NCBI RefSeq assembly: GCF_050947335.1 | Contig: NW_027473599.1 | Coordinates: 62,001 to 126,000 of the forward strand | Direction: 5' to 3' | Source of the DNA: Megachile rotundata | Taxonomy: Eukaryota; Arthropoda; Insecta; Hymenoptera; Megachilidae | DNA length: 64,000 bases | In this document: one piece after another, positions 56,006-64,000 of the stretch | Layout: every line of letters starts with the position of its first letter | Numbering within the stretch: the first letter of the stretch is position 1 | Position numbers and translations under genes: made by a program | The notes under the pieces: generated by a model | Seen by the model: the letters and a program-made list of their open reading frames with translations, nothing else | Database searches by the model: none | What the model was told of the DNA's origin: nothing

Positions 56006-58504
56006 TGATCGATAGAACGACAATTACTATACTTATTACTCTTATTGTTATCAATCTAACTCATATTATTAGCCATATTATGCTTATATGATCTATAGAA
56101 CGAGAATTACTATACTCATTACTCTTATTATTATCAATGTAACTCATATTACTAACCATATTATGCCGATATGATCGATAGCACGACATTTAATATCATT
56201 ATTACTCTTATTATTATGAACCTAACTCATATTATTAGCCATATTATGCTTGTATGATCGATAGAACTACAATTACTATACTCATTACTTTTATTGTTAT
56301 CAACCTAACTCATATTATTACCCATATTATGCTTATATGATCGATAGAACGACATTTACTATACTTATTACACTTCCTATTATCAATCTAACTCATATTA
56401 TTAGCCATATTATGCTTAAATGATCGATAGAACGACAATTACTACACTTATTACTCTTATTGTTATCAATCTAACTCATATTATTAGCCATATTATGCTT
56501 ATATGAGCAATAGAACTACAACTACTATACTTATTACTCTTATTATTATCAATCTAACTCATATTATTAACCATATTATGCAGATATGATCGATAGAACG
56601 ACAATTACTATACTTATTACTTTTATTGTTATCAATCTAACTCATATTATTAGCCATATTATGCTTAAATGATCGATAGAACGATAATTACTATACTTAT
56701 TACTCTTATTATTATCAATCTAACTCATATTATTAGCCATATTATGCTTATATGATCGATAGAACGACAATTACTATACTTATTACACTCACTATTATCA
56801 ATCTAACTCATATTATTAACCATATTATGCAGATATGATCGATAGCACGACATTTACTATACCTATTACGCTTATTATTATCAGCCTAACTCATATTATT
56901 AGACGTATTATGCTTATATGATCGACAGAACGACAACTACTATATTTATTACACTCACTGTTATCAATCTAACTCATATTATTAAACATATTATGCAAAT
57001 TTGATCGATAGAACGACAATCACTATACATATTAGTCTTATTATTATCAACCTAACTCATATTATTAGCCATATTATGCTTAAATGATCGATAGAACGAC
57101 AATTACTATACTTATTACTCGTATTATTATCAATCTAACTCATATTATTAACAATATTATGCTTATAATATCGATAGAACGACAATTACTATACTTATTA
57201 CTGTTATTTTTATCAATCTAACTCATATTATTAGCCATATTATGCTTAAATGATCGATAGAACTACAATTACTATACTCATTGCTCTTATTATTATCAAT
57301 CTAACTCATATTATTAGCCATATTATGCTTATATGATCGATAGAACGAGAATTACTATACTCACTACTCTTAGTATTATCACTCTAACTCATATTATTAG
57401 CCATATTATGCTTATATGATCGATAGAACGACAATTACTATACTTATTACTCTTATTGTTATCAATCTAACTCATATTATTAGCCATATTATGCTTAAAT
57501 GATCGATAGAACTACAATTACTATACTCATTGCTCTTATTATTATCAATCTAACTCATATTATTAGCCATTTTATGCTTATATGATCGATAGAATGAGAA
57601 TTACTATACTCACTACTCTTAGTATTATCACTCTAACTCATATTATTAGCCATATTATGCTTATATGATCGATAGAACGAGAATTACTATACTCACTACT
57701 CTTAGTATTATCAATCTAACTCATATTATTAGCCATATTATGCTTAAATGATCGATAGAACGACAATTACTATACTTATTACTCTTATTGTTATCAATCT
57801 AACTCATATCATTAGCCATATTATGCTTATATGATCCATAGAACGAGAATTACTATACTCACTACTCTTAGTATTATCAATCTAACTCATATTATTAGCC
57901 ATATTATGCTTATATTATCGATAGATCGACAATTACTATACATATTACTCTTATTGTTATCAATCTAACTCATATTATTAGCCATATTATGCTTAAATGA
58001 TCGATAGAACGACAATTACTACACTTATTACTCTTATTATTATCAATCTAACTCATATTATTAGCCATATTATGCTTATATGAGCAATAGAACGACAATT
58101 ACTATACTTATTACTCTTATTATTATAAATATAACTCATATTATTAGCCATATTATGCTTATATGATCGATAGAACGAGAATTACTATACTCACTACTCT
58201 TAGTATTATCAATCTAACTCATATTATTAGCCATATTATGCTTATATTATCGATAGAACGACAATTACTATACTTATCACCCTTATTATTATGAATCTAA
58301 CTCATATTATTAGCCATATTATGCTTATATGATCGATAGAATGACAATCACTATACTTATTACTCTTATCATTATCAATCTAACTCATATTATTAACCAT
58401 ATTATGCTTATATGATCGATAGAACGACAATTACTATACTTATTACTCTTATTATTATAAATATAACTCATATTATTAGCCATATTATGCTTATATGATC
58501 GATA
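56006..58504 (+). repeat. right-zone long duplication, copy 3
   Basis: Follows 31.1-33.6 kb at a constant 24894-bp offset, including private features of copy 1 such as ccattttatg. Because it holds the two monomers missing from copy 2, it is an independent copy of the 31-kb region or of an unseen relative. Private change: tatcattatc near 58367. Confidence 0.88.
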
Positions 58505-61500
58505 GAACGAGAATTACTATACTCACTACTCTTAGTATTATCAATCTAACTCATATTATTAGCCATATTATGCTTAAATGATCGATAGAACGACAATTAC
58601 TATACTTATTACTCTTATTGTTATCAATCTAACTCATATCATTAGCCATATTATGTTTATATGATCCATAGAACGAGAATTACTATACTCACTACTCTTA
58701 GTATTATCAATCTAACTCATATTATTAGCCATATTATGCTTATATTATCGATAGATCGACAATTACTATACTTATTACTGTTACTATTATCAATCTAACT
58801 CATATTATTAGCCATATTATGCTTAAATGATCGATAGAACGACAATTACTATACTTATTACTCTTATTATTATCAATCTAACTCATATTATTATCCATAT
58901 TATGCTTATATGATCGATAGAATGAGAATTACTATACTCACTACTCTTAGTATTATCACTCTAACTCATATTATTAGCCATATTATGCTTATATGTTCGA
59001 TAGAACGAGAATTACTATACTCACTACACTTAGTATTATCAATCTAACTCATATTATTAGCCATATTATGCTTAAATGATCGATAGAACGACAATCACTA
59101 TACTTATTACTCTTATTGTTATCAATCTAACTCATATCATTAGCCATATTATGCTTATATGATCGATAGAACGACAATTACTATACTTATTACTCTTATT
59201 ATTATAAATATAACTCATATTATTAGCCATATTATGCTTATATGATCGATAGAACGACAATTACTATACACATTACTCTTACTGTTATCAATCTAACTCA
59301 TATTATTAACCACATTATGCAGATAGATCGATAGAACGAGAATTACTATACTTACTACTCTTAGTATTATCAATCTAACTCATATTATTAGCCATATTAT
59401 GCTTAAATGATCGATAGAACGACAATTACTGTACCTATTACTCTTATTATTATTAATTTAACACATATTATTAGCCATATTATGCTTATATGATTGACAG
59501 GACGACAATTACTATACTTATTACACTCACTGTTATCAATCTAACTCATATTATTAACCATATTATGCAAATTTGATCGATAGGACGACAATCACTAAAC
59601 TCATTACTCTTATTATTATCAATCTAACTCATATTATTAGCCATATTATGCTTATATGAGCAATAGAACTACAACTACTATACTTATTACTCTTATTATT
59701 ATCAATCTAACTCATATTATTAACCATATTATGCTTAAATGATCGATAGAACGACAATTACTACACTTATTACTCTTATTATTATCAATCTAACTCATAT
59801 TATTAGCCATATTATGCTTATATGAGCAATAGAACGACAATTACTATACTTATTACTCGTATTATTATCAATCTAACTCATATTATTAACAATATTATGC
59901 TTATAATATCGATAGAACGACAATTACTATACTTATTACTGTTATTTTTATCAATCTAACTCATATTATTAGCCATATTATGCTTAAATGATCGATAGAA
60001 CTACAATTACTATACTCATTGCTCTTATTATTATCAATCTAACTCATATTATTAGCCATATTATGCTTATATGATCGATAGAATGAGAATTACTATACTC
60101 ACTACTCTTAGTATTATCACTCTAACTCATATTATTAGCCATATTATGCTTATATGATCGATAGAACGACAATTACTATACTTATTACTCTTATTGTTAT
60201 CAATCTAACTCATATTATTAGCCATATTATGCTTAAATGATCGATAGAACTACAATTACTATACTCATTGCTCTTATTATTATCAATCTAACTCATATTA
60301 TTAGCCATATTATGCTTATATGATCGATAGAATGAGAATTACTATACTCACTACTCTTAGTATTATCACTCTAACTCATATTATTAGCCATATTATGCTT
60401 ATATGATCGATAGAACGAGAATTACTATACTCACTACTCTTAGTATTATCAATCTAACTCATATTATTAGCCATATTATGCTCAAATGATCGATAGAACG
60501 ACAATTACTATACTTATTACTCTTATTGTTATCAATCTAACTCATATCATTAGCCATATTATGCTTATATGATCCATAGAACGAGAATTACTATACTCAC
60601 TACTCTTAGTATTATCAATCTAACTCATATTATTAGCCATATTATGCTTATATTATCGATAGATCGACAATTACTATACATATTACTCTTATTGTTATCA
60701 ATCTAACTCATATTATTAGCCATATTATGCTTAAATGATCGATAGAACGACAATTACTACACTTATTACTCTTATTATTATCAATCTAACTCATATTATT
60801 AGCCATATTATGCTTATATGATCGATAGAATGAGAATTACTATACTCACTACTCTTAGTATTATCACTCTAACTCATATTATTAGCCATATTATGCTTAT
60901 ATGATCGATAGAACGAGAATTACTATACTCACTACTCTTAGTATTATCAATCTAACTCATATTATTAGCCATATTATGCTTATATTATCGATAGAACGAC
61001 AATTACTATACTTATCACTCTTATTATTATGAATCTAACTCATATTATTAGCCATATTATGCTTATATGATCGATAGAATGACAATTACTATACTTATTA
61101 CTCTTATTATTATCAATCTAACTCATATTATTAACCATATTATGCTTATATGATCGATAGAACGACAATTACTATACTTATTACTCTTATTATTATAAAT
61201 ATAACTCATATTATTAGCCATATTATGCTTATATGATCGATAGAACGACAATTACTATACACATTACTCTTACTATTATCAATCTAACTCATATTATTAA
61301 CCACATTATGCAGATAGATCGATAGAACGAGAATTACTATACTTACTACTCTTAGTATTATCAATCTAACTCATATTATTAGCCATATTATGCTTAAATG
61401 ATCGATAGAACGACAATTACTGTACCTATTACTCTTATTATTATTAATTTAACACATATTATTAGCCATATTATGCTTATATGATTGACAGGACGACAAT

Positions 61501-61822
61501 TACTATACTTATTACACTCACTGTTATCAATCTAACTCATATTATTAACCATATTATGCAAATTTGATCGATAGGACGACAATCACTAAACTCATTACTC
61601 TTATTATTATCAATCTAACTCATATTATTAGCCATATTATGCTTATATGAGCAATAGAACTACAACTACTATACTTATTACTCTTATTATTATCAAGCTA
61701 ACTCATATTATTAACCATATTATGCTTAAATGATCGATAGAACGACAATTACTACACTTATTACTCTTATTATTATCAATCTAACTCATATTATTAGCCA
61801 TATTATGTTTATATGATCGATA
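58505..61822 (+). repeat. 3318-bp tandem unit, copy 1
   Basis: Forty monomers, two of them 82 bp long (59252 and 61243), giving 3318 bp. It matches V2 at 15102 bp at first and at 14355 bp after nine monomers are missing near 59.17 kb (59319/44964, 61310/46955). The last monomer is a hybrid: it starts gaacgacaattactacac and ends gtttatatgatcg, joining the end of the unit to its own start. Private markers: gctcaaatg at 60479 and tcaagctaac near 61694. Confidence 0.9.
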
Positions 61823-64000
61823 GAACGAGAATTACTATACTCACTACTCTTAGTATTATCAATCTAACTCATATTATTAGCCATATTATGCTTAAATGAT
61901 CGATAGAACGACAATTACTATACTTATTACTCTTATTGTTATCAATCTAACTCATATCATTAGCCATATTATGTTTATATGATCCATAGAACGAGAATTA
62001 CTATACTCACTACTCTTAGTATTATCAATCTAACTCATATTATTAGCCATATTATGCTTATATTATCGATAGATCGACAATTACTATACTTATTACTGTT
62101 ACTATTATCAATCTAACTCATATTATTAGCCATATTATGCTTAAATGATCGATAGAACGACAATTACTATACTTATTACTCTTATTATTATCAATCTAAC
62201 TCATATTATTATCCATATTATGCTTATATGATCGATAGAATGAGAATTACTATACTCACTACTCTTAGTATTATCACTCTAACTCATATTATTAGCCATA
62301 TTATGCTTATATGTTCGATAGAACGAGAATTACTATACTCACTACACTTAGTATTATCAATCTAACTCATATTATTAGCCATATTATGCTTAAATGATCG
62401 ATAGAACGACAATCACTATACTTATTACTCTTATTGTTATCAATCTAACTCATATCATTAGCCATATTATGCTTATATGATCGATAGAACGACAATTACT
62501 ATACTTATTACTCTTATTATTATAAATATAACTCATATTATTAGCCATATTATGCTTATATGATCGATAGAACGACAATTACTATACACATTACTCTTAC
62601 TGTTATCAATCTAACTCATATTATTAACCACATTATGCAGATAGATCGATAGAACGAGAATTACTATACTTACTACTCTTAGTATTATCAATCTAACTCA
62701 TATTATTAGCCATATTATGCTTAAATGATCGATAGAACGACAATTACTGTACCTATTACTCTTATTATTATTAATTTAACACATATTATTAGCCATATTA
62801 TGCTTATATGATTGACAGGACGACAATTACTATACTTATTACACTCACTGTTATCAATCTAACTCATATTATTAACCATATTATGCAAATTTGATCGATA
62901 GGACGACAATCACTAAACTCATTACTCTTATTATTATCAATCTAACTCATATTATTAGCCATATTATGCTTATATGAGCAATAGAACTACAACTACTATA
63001 CTTATTACTCTTATTATTATCAATCTAACTCATATTATTAACCATATTATGCTTAAATGATCGATAGAACGACAATTACTACACTTATTACTCTTATTAT
63101 TATCAATCTAACTCATATTATTAGCCATATTATGCTTATATGAGCAATAGAACGACAATTACTATACTTATTACTCGTATTATTATCAATCTAACTCATA
63201 TTATTAACAATATTATGCTTATAATATCGATAGAACGACAATTACTATACTTATTACTGTTATTTTTATCAATCTAACTCATATTATTAGCCATATTATG
63301 CTTAAATGATCGATAGAACTACAATTACTATACTCATTGCTCTTATTATTATCAATCTAACTCATATTATTAGCCATATTATGCTTATATGATCGATAGA
63401 ATGAGAATTACTATACTCACTACTCTTAGTATTATCACTCTAACTCATATTATTAGCCATATTATGCTTATATGATCGATAGAACGACAATTACTATACT
63501 TATTACTCTTATTGTTATCAATCTAACTCATATTATTAGCCATATTATGCTTAAATGATCGATAGAACTACAATTACTATACTCATTGCTCTTATTATTA
63601 TCAATCTAACTCATATTATTAGCCATATTATGCTTATATGATCGATAGAATGAGAATTACTATACTCACTACTCTTAGTATTATCACTCTAACTCATATT
63701 ATTAGCCATATTATGCTTATATGATCGATAGAACGAGAATTACTATACTCACTACTCTTAGTATTATCAATCTAACTCATATTATTAGCCATATTATGCT
63801 CAAATGATCGATAGAACGACAATTACTATACTTATTACTCTTATTGTTATCAATCTAACTCATATCATTAGCCATATTATGCTTATATGATCCATAGAAC
63901 GAGAATTACTATACTCACTACTCTTAGTATTATCAATCTAACTCATATTATTAGCCATATTATGCTTATATTATCGATAGATCGACAATTACTATACATA
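61823..64000 (+). repeat. 3318-bp tandem unit, copy 2 (cut by the window end)
   Basis: Begins gaacgag exactly 3318 bp after the start of copy 1. The shared gctcaaatg variant (60479/63797) and gtttatatg (58655/61973) confirm the match. I found no difference from copy 1 over the 2.18 kb visible, so this is probably the youngest duplication in the window. It is incomplete only because the window ends in the middle of monomer 772. Confidence 0.9.

Larger units (their letters stand above)
36599..62651 (+). repeat. family of ten 82-bp monomers sharing one deletion
   Basis: Ten monomers in the right zone read gcagatagatcg where the parent reads gcagatatgatcg, one base less. They lie at 36599-36680, 38590-38671, 40581-40662, 44897-44978, 46888-46969, 49211-49292, 51285-51366, 59252-59333, 61243-61324 and 62570-62651. 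All are of the acacattac class. Undeleted members of that class are at about 3410, 7550, 12290, 14870, 19185, 21760, 25240, 27815, 30640 and 54035. Spacing of 1991 bp (24 monomers minus 1) occurs four times. This deletion is the cleanest lineage marker in the window. Confidence 0.93.
1..64000 (+). repeat. 83-bp satellite DNA array filling the whole window
   Basis: Head-to-tail copies of one 83-bp monomer occupy every base. Written from the phase used here, the monomer begins gaacgacaat, passes through a TTA-rich stretch (about positions 19-38), a conserved core starting taactcatattatta (from position 43), and ends tatgatcgata. Starts occur at 1, 84, 167 and so on. Summing all length variants seen (two of -3, ten of -1, two of +1) predicts a monomer start at 63980, which is what the sequence shows, so there are 771 full monomers plus 21 bp. 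All copies face the same way. The consensus is 24% GC with strong strand asymmetry (14 C against 6 G). Stop codons fall in all six frames of each monomer, so no coding potential exists. Large satellite arrays of this kind are typical of eukaryotic heterochromatin; the family itself is not one I recognise. The array continues beyond both window edges. Confidence 0.98.

Noticed and set aside
1..64000. CRISPR array
   Set aside because: Regularly spaced repeats could suggest one, but there are no unique spacers: the whole 83-bp period is repeated. The length and AT content do not fit, and no cas gene is present.
1..64000. Protein-coding repeats or short open reading frames
   Set aside because: The monomer length is not a multiple of three, and the consensus has stops in all six frames (for + strand: taa at 43, tag at 56, tga at 75). 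Open stretches are short and show no coding character.
1..64000. Plasmid or phage iterons, or a prokaryotic origin
   Set aside because: Iteron clusters span a few hundred bases beside a rep gene. Here 771 monomers continue without any gene, which fits eukaryotic satellite DNA.
1..64000. Embedded transposons, tRNA genes, rRNA genes or telomere repeats
   Set aside because: The monomer phase is accounted for to the base across the window, so no inserted element of any size can be present except as exact multiples of 83 bp of satellite. No such foreign motif was seen.
1..64000. The array as an assembly artefact
   Set aside because: Artefactual looping would give identical copies at one period. 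The window shows many nested offsets, private substitutions, shared rare variants and in-phase hybrid junctions, as expected of a real satellite. Individual large junctions (near 35.0, 52.67, 55.95 and 61.8 kb) still cannot be verified without reads.

Overview
The whole 64 kb window is one tandemly repeated satellite DNA array. Every base belongs to head-to-tail copies of a single AT-rich monomer of 83 bp, all in the same orientation. The phase can be followed across the window. Monomers start at position 1, and after allowing for 14 monomers of altered length (two of 80 bp, two of 84 bp, ten of 82 bp; net -14 bp), position 63980 is exactly the start of monomer 772. The window therefore holds 771 complete monomers and the first 21 bp of another. 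No gene, RNA gene, transposon, inverted segment or single-copy DNA interrupts the array, and neither array edge is in the window. The consensus monomer (A 29, C 14, G 6, T 34; 24% GC) carries stop codons in all six frames.

An uninterrupted satellite of this size with nested higher-order repeats points to constitutive heterochromatin (centromeric, pericentromeric, subtelomeric, or a sex or B chromosome) of a eukaryote. I do not recognise the family and cannot name the organism. The two CpG sites per monomer are well kept, which weakly favours a lineage with little germline CpG methylation.

Three zones can be told apart from diagnostic monomer variants. Left zone (1 to about 10.6 kb): a mixed, more diverged area with large duplications (68/71-monomer and 50-monomer offsets), a 166-bp dimer present three times in a row, and an 827-bp tandem pair. 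Middle zone (10619-29542): three successive higher-order units of 84, 73 and 71 monomers (6972, 6059 and 5893 bp). Each contains two 31-monomer (2573 bp) subunits. The length differences are explained by whole-monomer gains and losses. Right zone (29543-64000): a mosaic of overlapping long duplications (offsets of 8298, 9958/9792 and about 14.4-15.1 kb). It includes a block at about 52.67-55.97 kb copied from the middle zone 26 kb away, and a tandem duplication at 3318 bp spacing that runs off the right edge.

The array works as a record of unequal exchange. Lengths change almost only in whole monomers, junctions are often hybrid monomers, and shared point changes and small indels act as lineage markers. 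Inside the monomer one half is nearly invariant and the other half carries most variation, which fits a constrained protein-binding or chromatin-phasing element, though nothing here proves one. All comparisons were done by eye, so offsets are exact where stated but percent identities were not computed.
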